Part shown: positions 21,611 to 33,539 of the stretch, one piece after another
How positions within the stretch are numbered: the stretch's first letter is position 1
How the letters are laid out: the number at the start of each line of letters is the position of its first letter
Source: Bretschneidera sinensis
Lineage: Eukaryota; Streptophyta; Magnoliopsida; Brassicales; Akaniaceae
Assembly: GCA_023935145.1 (NCBI GenBank)
Contig: CM043700.1
Span: 69,091,620 to 69,155,619 of the forward strand
Reading direction: 5' to 3'
DNA length: 64,000 bases
The notes under the pieces: model-generated
Database searches by the model: none
The model's input: the letters and a program-made list of their open reading frames with translations, nothing else
Told to the model about the DNA's origin: nothing
Translations under genes and position numbers: made by a program

Positions 21611-22503
21611 TGTTAGGAAATCACCTCAAGATGCCCAAGTGGTGATCTTCCAAATACCCAAATCTAGAATGACTTGTAATGATCAGAGAAACAGAAATCA
21701 AAGAAAAGAAAGAACACAACATTTGTTATCAAGGTTCAGCAATAGCCTACATCCCCGTGAGTTCCTTTAAACTCTCTGCACTAAATCAATGAATTCTTTA
21801 CAGATACAACAACACCTCTCCAAGAAACCTCATGTTCTTGAAGAACGAAAGAAGAGAAAACAAAAAGTGATAAGGAACTATTACAAAGCTATTCTCCCCA
21901 ATCTATACTACTCTCTCTCTAAACAACCAGCCTCTCTTTGAGATCTATTCTAGTACCTCTCCTGTGTTTTTGTGTCTTTGCACTCTCACACTTGCACTTG
22001 AATTCTCTTGTATGATGATCTTGTGTTTACAACTTGTCTCACACTTGTTATTGAGATTGAAGCTAGGTGACCCTTTATATAGTGCACCATTTCTTGAGCC
22101 AATCTTTGAAGTCAATCTCCACTCTTAGATCTTAAAGACCAATCAATCATAGCCCTCCAACAATCCAAGGTGATCTTATACGTTTTGTTTATGCCCCACG
22201 TACCTTTAAAGAGGCTGAAATAACCTTGTCTTAGTGTGCTTGGCACCACGGCCCAGAACAAGGCTGGTCGCGACACAAGATAGGACACAACTCCTCCATG
22301 TGTTGGGTGCCGCAGCGTACACCACCCTGTGCCGAGGCGCACATTGCCCAGAAGTGACCCATCTGCTAGAGGCCGTGGCTCACCAAGTCTGGGTCGCGGC
22401 GTACACTGGTGGAGGACCTTTTCTCCCTTGTTGTAGGTCGTGGCGCCAGAAGCTCCAGAAGCCTCATTCTTCAACCTGTTTAATCCTTAGACAAATACCA
22501 ACA
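21611..22503 (-). repeat. 3' LTR of D
   Basis: Starts TGTTAGGAAATC and ends AAATACCAACA. The minus-strand TATA box is at 22074-22082. A GC-rich block (22240-22450) contains repeats of GTCGCGGCGYACAC type and differs by an indel of tens of bases from the other LTR. Confidence 0.92.
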
Positions 22504-22584
22504 TTCTTTACCTTTGTCTAAGCGATTAAACCCGAACCCATTGTGCAGAGAACTTAGGATCCAAACTCAACTTGAGTCACCATA

Positions 22585-23439
22585 TCAACTGACTCCAATC
22601 CTAAGAAGTCCAAGGCAATGATTGAACTTACTTAGAGGTAGAACTTTGGTGCCTAAATCTGTAGGATTTTCTTCTGTGGTTGCCTTATCCACATGAATGC
22701 ATCCTTTCGTAAAATTTTCTTGAATGAAATAATATTGAACATCCATATACTTTGTCCTCTCATGGAACACCGGATTCTTACATAAATGCAACGCACTTTG
22801 GCTATCCGAATACACCACCACCTACTCTTTCAGGACCTTCAACTCTTCCAACAACCCTTTGCACCATATAGCCTCCTTTATGGCTTCCGTAGCCGATATG
22901 TACTCAGCCTCGGTTGTTGAGAGTGCTACCATCGGCTGCAACTGAGCTTTCCAACTTATACAACATCCGTTTAAGTTGAAGAAGTAGGAGGTAATCGATC
23001 TTCTTTTATCCCGGTCTGCTTCATAGTTTGAATCAGCATAACCCTCAAGACAGATGGACTTACCCCTTTTCTTATAAACCAGCCCCACATCTGGGCTTCC
23101 CTTCAAGTACCTCAGCAACCACTTCATCCCAAGCCAATGCTCATTTCCAGGATTACTCATAAATCTACTGAGAACACTAATTGCATGAGCAATGTCAGGT
23201 CTAGTGCTTACCATGGTGAACATAACTGATCCAACCGTACTAGAGTTAATGACCTTCTCCATTTCCTTCTTCTTCACCTCTGATCTCGGACATTGATCGC
23301 TGGAGAACTTGAAATGACCAGCAAGTGGAACCTTCACTAGTTTGCTATCTTCCATAGAAAACTTAGATATCATCTTTTCTATGTAGGAAGATTGAGAAAC
23401 CTTCAATCTGTTTCTCTGCCTTTCTGGGATTATACTCAT
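22585..23439 (-). pseudogene. Copia RNase H and RT end of D
   Basis: The frame 23439 to 22822 encodes the RT connection and most of RNase H: KVSQSSYIEKMISKFSMED, then VGSVMFTMVSTRPDIAHAI, GYADSNYEADRDKRRSITSY and ALSTTEAEYISATEAIKEA. An in-frame TAG at 22822-22824 interrupts it, and reading resumes with VYSDSQSALHLCKNP (catalytic Asp) and continues to the C-terminus at 22585. The domain would remove template RNA. One stop is the main visible lesion in this part. Confidence 0.9.
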
Positions 23440-24364
23440 CCCAAGGATCTTCTATGTATGGTCAAGATCCTTCATCTCAAACTTCGAAATGAGTGAGACT
23501 TCAATTCTTCTATCCTCTCCATGCTACTCCCAACCAGCAGCATATCATCAACATTATGAGGATGATCACCACTTCCTCCACCTTGTGCCCCATATAGTAC
23601 AAGCACGAATCATAGTAGCTCCTCATGAAACCCAAGCTAGTTACAAAGGAATTAAACCTCTTATTTCATTGCCGAGGTGATTTCTTTAGGCCATAGAGAG
23701 ATTTCTTCAATTGGCACACCAACTCTCCCTGCCTTCATTTCTCATAGCCTTTGGGTTGCCTCATGTAGATGGTCTTATCAAGCTCTCCATGTAAGAACAC
23801 TATCTTCACATTCATTTGCTTGATCTCCCAATCAAATTGGACTACCATTGCCAATACTATCCGTATCTTCTTGTATTTCACAACTGGTGAGAATATTTCG
23901 ATGAAATCTATGCTTTCTCTTTGTGTGAACCCCTTCGCCGCTAGCCTAGCTTTATACCGGAATTCATCCCCTGAAGGGTTCCCTTATTTGATCTTGTAGA
24001 TCCACTTACAATCCACAACTCTCTGTTTTTCTAGTTTAGGCACCAATTCCCAATAGTTGTTCTCCCTCAAAGAACCTATTTCTTCCTCCGTAGCTAGCTG
24101 CCATCTTGACGAATCCTTACATTCCATGGCATCCATGTAAGTTTCTGGTTCAACCATCCCTCATTCTGAATAAGGAGCTACTACATTAGCATTCGCAAAC
24201 CCATATCTCAAAGGTAGTCTGACCACCCTTTTTCCCCGGTCCCTTATGAGCTGGTAGTCATTCTGACTTGCTGCATCAACCCCTTCTAGCTCAGCCTCCT
24301 CTTGAGTGTCCTAAGCTTGGTCTTCATCAATGGGCTCTACCTGGTCTGAACCCTTTTGCCATCC
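23440..24364 (-). pseudogene. Copia reverse transcriptase of D, broken
   Basis: Segments of RT are read in shifting frames: RQGELVCQLKKSLYGLKKS (about 23745-23685) and an active site that reads NVDDMLLVGSSMERIEE (about 23556-23500), with Asn in the place of the aromatic residue before VDD. Upstream, DCKWIYKIK and the ARLAAKGF-type block lie at about 24015-23930. Several frameshifts and stops separate these pieces. Confidence 0.8.
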
Positions 24365-25188
24365 TTACTCTACCTGAACTGAATTTTCCCTGATGCTATG
24401 CTCCACAAATTTTGGACTGGTTTGCTCACTAGCCCCTGCAGAGTTAGTTTTCTCCAAATAGGGAAATAAAAATTCATTAAAAATAGCATCCTTACTTATT
24501 ATGAGTTTCATTCCTTTTGACTCTAAAGACCACAACCTATTACCCTTAACCCCATCACTATACCCTAGAAACACATATTTTCTAGACCTTGGACTAAGTT
24601 TATCATCCTTTTGATGTGCAAATGCAACACATCCAAAAGTTCTAAGGTTGTTCAACTCAGGGGGTTTCCCACTCCACATCTCTTCGGGAGTCTTGAGCTC
24701 TAAAGCTCTAGAGGGTGATCTATTAACCAAATATGCAGCAGTAGACACAACTTTCCCCCAAAAACATTTTGGTAAACCAGACCCAATTAACATGCACCTA
24801 ACCTTTTCCATAAGGGTCCTATCCATCCTCTCAGCAACTCCATTTTGGTAAGGTGTTTTTACAACCGTTCTATGTCTAAGAATCCCATTTAACTCATAGA
24901 ATTTATCAAAATCCTGATTGCAAAATTCTAAGCCATTATCGGTTCGTAAAACCTTAACTACCCTATCCGTTGAGTCTCCAACAACTTTTTCCACACCACA
25001 AATTTATTCAAAGCATCTGATTTATTTTTAAGCAAATAAACCTAAACCTTTCTTGAATAATCATCAAATAAAGACAGAATGTAACGATTTCCTCCCTGTA
25101 TTGGTGTTCTTGCTGGTCCCCAAAGGTCTGAATGAATGTAGTCAAGAATGCCCTTAGACTTGTGCACTTTGAAGCTGACCCGGTGTTG
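24365..25188 (-). pseudogene. Copia integrase of D
   Basis: Reading left from 25188, KVHKSKGILDYIHSDL holds the first catalytic Asp; a stop and a frameshift follow at about 25040-24995. The frame 24994 to 24365 has LRTDNGLEFCNQDFD (second Asp) and TPYQNGVAERMDRTLMEKVR (Glu), then WSGKPPELNNLRTFGC and KYVFLGYSDGVKGNRLW, the copia integrase C-terminal part. Catalytic residues are kept, but the product is split. The start of the domain is continuous in sense with 34833-35058 across element E. Confidence 0.9.
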
Positions 25189-25193
25189 CTTCC
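25189..25193. other. Target duplication CTTCC of E, left copy
   Basis: CTTCC is repeated at 34828-34832 beside the other LTR of E. Confidence 0.92.
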
Positions 25194-26448
25194 TGATTAC
25201 GCCCAAAACATAACGCGGTAGTTATAGTATAGTTTTGGGGTGTCGATTCCACAGGAAAACAAGTTAATTATAAAAGAAGGTGTAAACCTCAACACAAATG
25301 ATAAAAGATTAAATGAGTCTGAGTTTATTTGAGAAAAAGGGTAATTGTGTGAATAGGTTTGAAAATATAATTAAGGATGATAAGGTTCCGGAAATCCTCC
25401 CTAAGCTCGTTGCTCTAATCCTAACTTGATTCAGTTGTTTTTATCTCGATTGCTAGTTTCACGTCCCAAACAGGCAATCGGCATATATTCAATTAAAGCG
25501 CAATTATAAATCCTAATGTAATTGTTATGAATTATTCTCTACTTTTAAACACACATGACCCAACTTATAAATTATCAAAAGACGACGATATATCTAATGA
25601 CAATACCACAGCAATGGACAAATCTATAAAAGAGATCTACCAGACTCAATCACACCCAAACAGGTACACATAAGAAAAGCATTATTGAACTTATATGGAA
25701 AAGAAGCATGCAATCACCGGAGTTATAATAAATCTACTAATTAAATTAAAGAATAAAACATAACAATGTTTAACGAAAATAATATCCAACTACAACTGAA
25801 CCAAATAAAGGAAAATAAGAACAACTACACCTAGGGATTCATCCCTTCGCCTTGCTTGGAGATTAGCTGGCCATAGAGCTCATGCCTCCTTGAGTTACCT
25901 CCGGCCTCTCAACGATCATCCTCAGCTTGCCCTCCAAATTTTATACTTCGGATTCCTCTTAAAGGCCATTTGGATTTACTCCTAAAGGCCCTCTAGAGTC
26001 ACTCTCTAATGATCTCAGAAGATGATTTTAGAAGAGCTCCAATTGGTTGATGATTTCAGCTGAGCATAGTGGGTCTTTATATAGGCAAACTCCCGGAATG
26101 CTATGTGTTATCTAGCCGATGTGGCTTGTGCGCTCGATCGCATATACACTGCAGAGTACCTTGCTCGATGTAGGATGTGCGCTTGATCGCACTGCTTGTG
26201 TGCTCGATCGAAATTCAGGCAGCAGCTCATCTTGTCCTTCCAGAAGCATGGGATCTTGGTCTTTTAAGCAACGATCGTTTCTCTTTCTCTTTTAAACTTA
26301 AAGTACCTGAAAATTACACTGAAATAAGTCAGTGGTCCAATAATATTACTTTAGAGTTATTAACATATAAAAGCACAATAAATACCGAGATCAATCCTAA
26401 AATGCTAACAATTAACCATAGTTGAGAGGCATTTTATGACTCTCATCA
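25194..26448 (-). repeat. 3' LTR of E
   Basis: Starts TGATTACGCCC, ends ACTCTCATCA. The minus-strand TATA box is at 26076-26084. The stretch 26120-26215 holds several GCTCGATCGC repeats and is about 30-50 bp shorter than the matching part of the right LTR. Confidence 0.94.
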
Positions 26449-26460
26449 CAACCCCCAACT
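26449..26460 (-). other. Polypurine tract of E
   Basis: CAACCCCCAACT on the plus strand, directly beside the 3' LTR and identical to that of A. Confidence 0.78.
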
Positions 26461-28061
26461 AACTTATTGCTAGTCCCTAGAAATTCAAGCGAAATTAAGA
26501 GATGAATTCTATGGTGGGAGTCATATTAAATGAAAAGCAATATTAGTGTTAACCAAGAGTAATTCACATTTTTTCTCAAAATTTGCACATAATACACGAC
26601 ACAAAGAATCATTAAATTTCACCCAAATCCAAAAGTAATTCAAACATCAATTTTAAAATCGTTATTGACTCTTAACATCCATCTTACCACAATCCATTAA
26701 TCCAAACATCATAACATTCACGAATACAAATCTTGGTCTCTAAAAACATAATAAATAGTGTGATGTCAATCACAAAAACAAGCTCCATATGCTTACGTTT
26801 CAAACCACTCTCCACTATTGTAGAAAAGTCACACTACGTTGGATCAATAGGTCTTTAATAAGTTTGTAACGTTAGGCTAAGGTAAAGGTTAAGAAGGAAC
26901 GGAAAGGATTCAACAAGTAAAAGAACTTAATCTCTTAGTTTTGAACACAACTCTTTAAGCACTGGATAACTTTACTTCAACACCCAACTCTTTCAACATT
27001 TTTTTATAAGAGTATATCTCTCAATAAATCACCACTTTTTTTTTTCTTTTCTTTTTTCTTTGCCATAATTCACTTTTTTTTTCTTTTCTTTTCCACAACC
27101 CCCAACTTATCTCCTTTAATGTACTTGGGTTGCGGTAGTGATATTTGTTTTCATATTTCCACCCTTTACTCCTTTTAAGTGCTTCTCACAACATGTGTAT
27201 AACTAAGTTCTTTTAAAAGAAAGGTAAGGATAAAATATTTTTAGGCTCATAAAGGTAAGTAAATTGGCTATTGAAAGAAACAAAGCTCAAATTCTTTTTC
27301 AAGAAAAATGCTCAAATAGGTGACTAGTGATAAATATAGCAATGGTAGGGTTGAAAGGCTCAAACGGTTTAAAAATTGCCTATATCATATCCTAAGTAAT
27401 GTGCATTCTAGGAATTCGCCTCAAGTGGTTATCAAGTAAGTTCTAGAGCTTATCGAGACCGCAAAAAATATTCAAAAAAATAATCACACATAAAACTTTT
27501 CTAAATGTCTAAGACTAATCATACAATCTTACCACAAACTAGAGTCTCAAACCAGATCAAGATTGATACTTAAATTAATTTCAAATCGAAGCAAGATTTA
27601 ACTACTTCTGAATGCTATATGCTATCTCAATTAAGTTTATATCATTGACATGTAAATTGACTCTAAGGCTAACAACAACCATGCTAAAAACAAACAAAAA
27701 TGACACCAAGCAGTTCAACAGTTCAATGGTATGGTATGCAATAAGAAATGTGTTTCCTCCACCTCCCAACTGAAGATAAATATTGTCCTCAATGTAAAAG
27801 CAAAAATTAAGGAAACTCCCTTTTTAACCAAAGGTGTGTAGAGCTGAAAATCATGCACGACCAATTGAACCTCATGCTCAACTTCTTGTTGAAAGTCCGA
27901 TCTACAACATAGAACAAACAAAAAAGAAAGCAACTGTGGTGTACCACCGTGTGTTAGCACACTAAAAATTTAAAATGGACTCAATAATAAAATAAAATAA
28001 AAACGAAACAAACAAAACAAAACAAAAAAAATAAAAGTAAATATGTACCTGTGTTGTGTGG
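26461..28061 (-). other. 3' noncoding region of E
   Basis: Colinear with 1100-2700 of element A. It carries a second exact PPT-like motif at about 27096-27109 and a weaker one at about 27757-27770. No envelope-like gene is seen. Confidence 0.7.
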
Positions 28062-29249
28062 TCAAGATGCGTAGACCGGATCCATAAGCGGAATATCTTC
28101 CACTTCTGAATCTTGTCTATCGACTAAGATCTTAAGTCGTTGACCATTGACTTTGAAAATTCGACCATCCCTAGTATCTTCAATTTCTACCGCCCCATTT
28201 TCAAAAGTAGTTTTCACTACAAAAGGGCCGGTCCACCTCGACCGAAGTTTTCCAGGATGCTTATGGAGTCTAGATTCGTATAAGAACACCCGATCATTAG
28301 GTTTAAACGTTTTTCTCAAAATATTTTTATCATGGAATATTTTCATTTTAGACTTATAGATTCTAGAGCTCTCATAAGCATCGTTTCTTAATTCCTCCAA
28401 CTCGGTTAATTGATATTTTCGAAGCTTACCTGCTTCTCCTATGTCAAAATTAAAAGATTTGATTGCCCAATATGCTCGATGCTTGAGCTCTACAGGTAAG
28501 TGACAAGGCTTTCCATAAACAAGCCGATAAGATGACATATCTAAGGGAGTTTTAAAAGCTGTACGGTAGGCCCAAAGCGCATCAATTAGTCTCAAAGACT
28601 AATCCTTGCGATCCGGGTTAACCGTTTTTTCTAGAATTTGTTTAATCTCCCTATTAGCAAGCTCTACTTGCCCACTAGTCTGAGGATGATAAGCAGTAAA
28701 AATTTTATGTAACACTCCATATTTTCGCATCAAAGCTTCAAAAGAACGGTTGCAAAAATGTGTACCTTGATCACTAATTATAGCACGTGGTGTACCAAAT
28801 CGAGATAACACATTTTCTTTAAGAAATTTAAGTACCGTTCTATTATCATTGCTTCGGGAAGCTGCTGCCTCTACCCACTTAGATACATAGTCTATTGCCA
28901 CAATGATATATAGGTATCCAAAAGAAGGAGAAAAGGGTCCCATAAAATCGATGCCCCAACAATCAAATATTTCAATTATTAAAATGGGGTTTAAAGGCAT
29001 CACATTTCGCCGAGACATAGCTCCTAACTTTTAACACCTTTCACATGAGCGACAATAGGTGTTTGTATCCTTAAACAAGGTAGGCCAATAAAATCCACAC
29101 TGCAAAATTTTTGCAGCGGTTTTTTTCATTGAAAAGTGGCCTCCACAAGCTAGGGAATGACAAAATTCTAAGACACGTGCAATCTCTTCATTAGGGATGC
29201 GACGCCTTAGAATTTGGTCCGGGTAGTACTTGAAAAGATATGGATCATC
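28062..29249 (-). pseudogene. Ty3 integrase of E, two nonsense breaks
   Basis: Right to left: the HHCC zinc region (FCHSLACGGHFSMKKTA, then CRSCERC) at about 29170-29034, ended by TAA at 29031-29033; the DDE core at 29018-28602 with CWGIDFMGPF (Asp), AIISDQGTHF (Asp) and TSGQVELANREIKQIL (Glu); a TAG at 28599-28601; and the C-terminal domain at 28595-28062 ([36 protein letters not shown]). All three catalytic residues survive. The domains stay in one frame apart from the stops, so the breaks are simple nonsense changes. Integrase would join the cDNA ends to chromosomal DNA. Confidence 0.93.
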
Positions 29250-31289
29250 TCAATAAAACTTACATACCTCATATAAAAATTTCCTCTTATCGTAAGCGCT
29301 CCAATCCACAGGTATCTCACCTGTAACCAAGTAATTCACAATGTGAGCAAACCATGGTAAGGCAGTAACAGCAAGTAAATGCTCATCGGGAAAGTCATCT
29401 TTGATCGGCATGTTATCTGCCGTATCCTCAAATGTGAGCCTTGAAAGATGGTTAGCTACTACATTCTCTACTCCTTTCTTGTCTTTGATGGTGATATCGA
29501 ATTCTTGTAGGAGTAGGATCCATCGGATTAGGTGTGCCTTAGCATCCTTCTTTGTAAGAAGGTACTTAAAGGCTGCATGATCTGTAAAAATAAGGATAGG
29601 AGAGCCAATTAAATATGCACGAAATTTATCCAAAGCAAATACTACAGCTAGTAATTCTTTTTCAGTTGTGGAGTAATTCATTTGAGCACTATTTAAAGTC
29701 TTACTAGCATAGTAAATCACAAATGGTTTTCCCTTTCTTCGCTGTCCAAGAACAGCACCTACAGCGTAGTCACTAGCATCACACATGATTTCAAAGGGTA
29801 AATTACAATCAGGTGACTGCATTATAGGTGCTGAAGTAAGCTTGTCAATCAGTGTTTTAAAGGCCTCTTGACAAGCTGGAGTCCACTCAAATGGGGCATT
29901 TTTATCTAGAAGGGCACATAACGGTCTAGATATGTTGGAAAAATTTTGTATAAACCTCCTATAAAAGCCAGCATGACCAAGGAAAGATCTCACATCCTTT
30001 ATTGTCTTAGGTGTAGGCAATTTAGAGATTAATTCAATCTTAGATTGATCAACCTTTATTCCTTTAGAAGAGATAATATGCCCTAAGACAATACCAAATG
30101 GGACCATGAAATGACATTTTTCCCAGTTTAAAACCAATTCTTTTTCCTCACATCGAATTAATACTCTTTCCAAATTTATTAAGCATGTATCAAATGAAGA
30201 TCCAAAAACAGTCAGGTCATCCATAAAAACCTCCATGCAATTTTCAACCATGTCACTAAAAATACTCATCATGCAACGTTGAAAAGTGGCAGGGGCATTA
30301 CATAATCCAAATGGCATTCTACGAAAAGCATAAGTGCCAAAGGGACAAGTAAAAGTGGTTTTATCCTGGTCTTCTAATGTAATTTCTATCTGATAATAGC
30401 CAGAATAACCATCTAAGAAACAGTAAAAAGAGTGACCAGCTACATGCTCAAGAATTTGATCAACAAAAATGAGTAGGAAATGGTCTTTTCGGGTGGCAGC
30501 ATTTAATTTTCTGTAATCAATGCACATACGCCACCTGGTCACAAGTTTGGTAGGGACTAACTCTCCTAGGTCATTCATTACCATAATGACTCCGGACTTT
30601 TTGGGAACTACTTGTGTAGGACTTACCCATTTACTATCAGTTATGGGATATATAATACCCGCATCTAACAGTTTCAGCACTTCATTTTTCACTACTTCTT
30701 TCATAGTGGGGTTAAGTCTACGTTGAGGGTCTCTACGAGGACTGGTTCCTTCATCCAAATTTATTTTATGGGAGCAGATAAGGGGATTAATTCCCTTCAA
30801 ATCAGCTATGCTCCATCCTAAGGCTGATTTATGTGCAATTAAGGTCTGAATCAGTTTCTCATGTTGGGTCTCAGATAATTCAGATGAAATATTAACAGGA
30901 AAGGTATCACCTGGACCGAGAAATGCATGCTTTAAACCCTTAAGTAGTGGCTTCAATTCGACTTTAGGTGCTGCCACACTTGAGGGGGTTTGTTTTTCAC
31001 TTCTTTCAGGCAACTCTTCGAACCTTGGTTGCCATGGGCGGGTGTCATAATCCTGAGATTTGTCAAAAACAACACAAATATCGATTACATCAGTTTTATC
31101 ATCAAATAAATCAATCTCAGAATTAACAAGAAAATTCTTAAAAGGATCAAAATCATGAGCCATGGAAACTCCCTCATCGATAAGTGACTCGAGCATATAT
31201 AACTGGTGATTTTCATCCTCATCTTCGGGCTGTTTTGCAACATTGAAAATGTTCACTTCTAAGGTCATGTTTCCAAAAGACAGCTTCAT
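29250..31289 (-). CDS. Ty3 reverse transcriptase/RNase H of E, open 679-residue frame
   Basis: One open frame carries the protease-RT linker (1-150), reverse transcriptase (about 195-460) and RNase H (about 485-610). The RT active site FMDD is intact at about 355-358, after RWRMCIDYRKLN and FGLCNAPATFQ. RNase H begins MCDASDYAVGAVLGQ and ends VVANHLSRL. The frame ends at a TGA (29250-29252) inside the linker to the integrase zinc region, so integrase is cut off. The Met at 31289 is only the first in frame; in vivo the part would come from a gag-pol precursor. The enzyme would convert element RNA to DNA in particles. Confidence 0.92.
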   Translation of the reverse strand: MKLSFGNMTLEVNIFNVAKQPEDEDENHQLYMLESLIDEGVSMAHDFDPFKNFLVNSEIDLFDDKTDVIDICVVFDKSQDYDTRPWQPRFEELPERSEKQTPSSVAAPKVELKPLLKGLKHAFLGPGDTFPVNISSELSETQHEKLIQTLIAHKSALGWSIADLKGINPLICSHKINLDEGTSPRRDPQRRLNPTMKEVVKNEVLKLLDAGIIYPITDSKWVSPTQVVPKKSGVIMVMNDLGELVPTKLVTRWRMCIDYRKLNAATRKDHFLLIFVDQILEHVAGHSFYCFLDGYSGYYQIEITLEDQDKTTFTCPFGTYAFRRMPFGLCNAPATFQRCMMSIFSDMVENCMEVFMDDLTVFGSSFDTCLINLERVLIRCEEKELVLNWEKCHFMVPFGIVLGHIISSKGIKVDQSKIELISKLPTPKTIKDVRSFLGHAGFYRRFIQNFSNISRPLCALLDKNAPFEWTPACQEAFKTLIDKLTSAPIMQSPDCNLPFEIMCDASDYAVGAVLGQRRKGKPFVIYYASKTLNSAQMNYSTTEKELLAVVFALDKFRAYLIGSPILIFTDHAAFKYLLTKKDAKAHLIRWILLLQEFDITIKDKKGVENVVANHLSRLTFEDTADNMPIKDDFPDEHLLAVTALPWFAHIVNYLVTGEIPVDWSAYDKRKFLYEVCKFY

Positions 31290-31309
31290 GAGTCCATTCC
31301 TGCAATTAA

Positions 31310-31863
31310 TCAGAGCATTTGCAGTAGCAAGGAAAAGCTACCCAAAATCAAAGGATTTTTTGAGTTAGTGTCAACAGCAGAAGTTGTGTTAAGGATTAGG
31401 AAATCAACAGGATAATAAAATTTGTCAATCTGAATCAACACATCCTCTACCACACCCCGGGGTACTTTGACTGAACGGTCAGCCAACTGTAACACCACAC
31501 CGGTTGGTTTGATTTCCCCTAAACCTAGCTGTACATAAATAAAAAATAGTATCAGGTTCACACTAGCTCCTAGATCTAGTAAGGCTTTTCCAACCTCATG
31601 ATTTCCAATGCTGCATGCAATGGTAGGACAGCCTGGATCCTTGTATTTTGGGGGAATTCTTTCCTCAATTAAAGCACTAACTTGCTCAATTAGGAATGCA
31701 GTTTTCTTGACATGGTGTCTCCTCTCAATTGTGCATAAATCCTTGAGAACTTTTGCATAGGTAGGCACTTGTTTAATCACATGCAAAAGAGGAAGATTGA
31801 GTTTCACTTGCCTTAAGTTCTCGAGGATTTCATTGTTTAAGTCCAGATTTTTCTTGTTTGACT
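31310..31863 (-). pseudogene. Ty3 aspartic protease of E
   Basis: The frame 31807 to 31310 encodes CSIGNHEVGKALLDLGASVNL, with the retropepsin Asp in DLGAS, then GVVLQLADRSVKVPRG and VEDVLIQIDKFYYPVDFLIL, the standard Athila protease core. It ends near the flap and C-terminal segment, where a frameshift (about 31290-31320) separates it from the RT frame. The protease would cleave gag and pol. Confidence 0.88.
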
Positions 31864-33415
31864 TTAAGGCTTGAGGGTATGGTGCCTTAACAGGACTTTG
31901 GTCACTTCAGGGTCTTTGGTCAGTCCAGTATTACTACTAGTTTGACCCTTTTCCACATCATCGGATACATTCATTGGTGGGATGTGTAGTGACTTACCAC
32001 TTCGGGTCACAATGACATTTACATCTTTCAGGTTTTCTTGTGCTATATGTTGACCGTGAGGTATGGACTGAGTTTGGGAAAGGAACTTACCTCGCTCAGT
32101 CATACTTGAAGAGCTTATTAACTTAGACACTTGGCTCATAGTTTCTCTATTCTCTTCCATCACCTGTGTTAATAATGCCTCAAACCTTTGGTTCGTCTTA
32201 CCCTGTACCTTTATAAAGGCTTGTAAGGTGTCTTCTAGCGAGTTCCTAGAGGATAAGGGTGCATGATAAGGTGCAGGGGATGATCTAGGGGGCTGCACAT
32301 GCTGGTTTTCAGATTTCCAGCTGAAGTTGTGGTGATTTCGCCACCCCGGGTTATAAGTGTTAAAGAAAGGTGCAAGAGGCTTCTTGTACATGCCTAAGGC
32401 ATTACATTGTTCCTCATATAGCCCTCTCATATCAGCAAATGTGGGGCATTCTTGGAGGAGGTGATCTACCATGCCACACACAAAACACGGCTCTAAAGAC
32501 TCGGCATGATTAGCTACATGTGTTTGCTTTGAGCCCTTCGTTTTCAATGCCTCTAACTCCCTAGTGAGCATTTCAACCTTAGCTTTCAGGTTGTCTTCTT
32601 CCCTAAGATGGTATATCCCTCCACCACTAGGATTTTCTATAGGTCATGACCTATTCGTGCTTTCAGTAGCACTAGGTCCAGTCCATGTATGAGCTTTCTC
32701 AGCAAGCTCATTGAGGTATTCAATAGCCTCATCGGGGTCTTTTTTCAAAAATTCCCTATTGCATATCATCTCTACAAATTGGCGCTCTCTATAGGTAAGA
32801 CCCTCATAGAAATAGCTCACTAAACGCTAATTTTCATACCCATGGTGTGGGCACATACTCAACAGCTTTTTAAATTTCTCCCAAGACTGATATAAAGTCT
32901 CGTTTTCCTTTTGTGCAAAGGTGGAGATTTGTCTTTTCAACGCATTAGCACTTGTTAAAGAAAGCCCGAGTCATCTTAGTCCACGACCCAATAGATCATG
33001 GTCTAAGTGAGTATAGCCAACTCTTAGCTCTATCCTTCAAAGAAAAAGGAAAGAACTTAAGTCGCACAATGTCAGCAGTTGCACCTTGATCAGGGAAAGT
33101 TGCGACTACTTCCTCAAACTCCCTAATGTGCACATATGGGTTCTCATTTTCCATGCCATAAAATGTAGGGAGTAACTGTATCATCCCTGTCCTAAGATCT
33201 AATTGGGGAATGTTGGCTGGAAACATGATGCAAGATGGTGTGGTTGTGCGTGTAGGGTGGAGGTAATCCTCAAGGGTCCTAGTAGGTTGATTCTCGTGTT
33301 CACTCATTTCCTCAGGACTAGATGGATTATCAAACAAAGGGTTTAAAAAGGTTCCTTCTATCTCTAGCACAGGCCTACAAGCGAATCTACCCAAAGTGTC
33401 CCTATATCTGGGCAT
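31864..33415 (-). pseudogene. Gag of E, broken in the middle
   Basis: The N-terminal part (33415 to 32996) starts MPRYRDTLGRFACRP and covers the first gag block ending KDRAKSWLYSLRP. The middle (32995 to 32572) is readable only in shifted frames, with several stops and a short deletion near 32945. The C-terminal part (32571 to 31864) starts at MLTREL and holds a CCHC knuckle, CFVCGMVDHLLQEC. Alignment by eye with the intact gag of A is clear over most of the length. The gag would form particles; this copy is defective, unlike that of A. Confidence 0.9.
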
Positions 33416-33516
33416 GCAAGATCACAAAATATCAAATAAAATACTGAAAGAAATTATTTACAATTCTTTTATTGTTATGTCAAAAGTTGACAAACTTCCT
33501 TATACTTAAGCGCGTT

Positions 33517-33534
33517 TCCCCGGCAACGGCGCCA
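33517..33534 (-). other. Primer-binding site of E, Asp-tRNA type
   Basis: TCCCCGGCAACGGCGCCA, identical to that of A and to the 3' end of plant tRNA-Asp with CCA. Confidence 0.92.
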
Positions 33535-33539
33535 AAATT

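Noticed and set aside
22234..22521. Plus-strand 95-residue frame in the D LTR (also 37055-37385, 34402-34804, 50412-50723)
   Set aside because: GC-rich LTR blocks lack stops by composition; no domain is visible and all lie inside LTRs.
29250..29260. Envelope-like gene in element E, as found in some Athila elements
   Set aside because: No membrane-protein frame was found between integrase (28062) and the 3' LTR.
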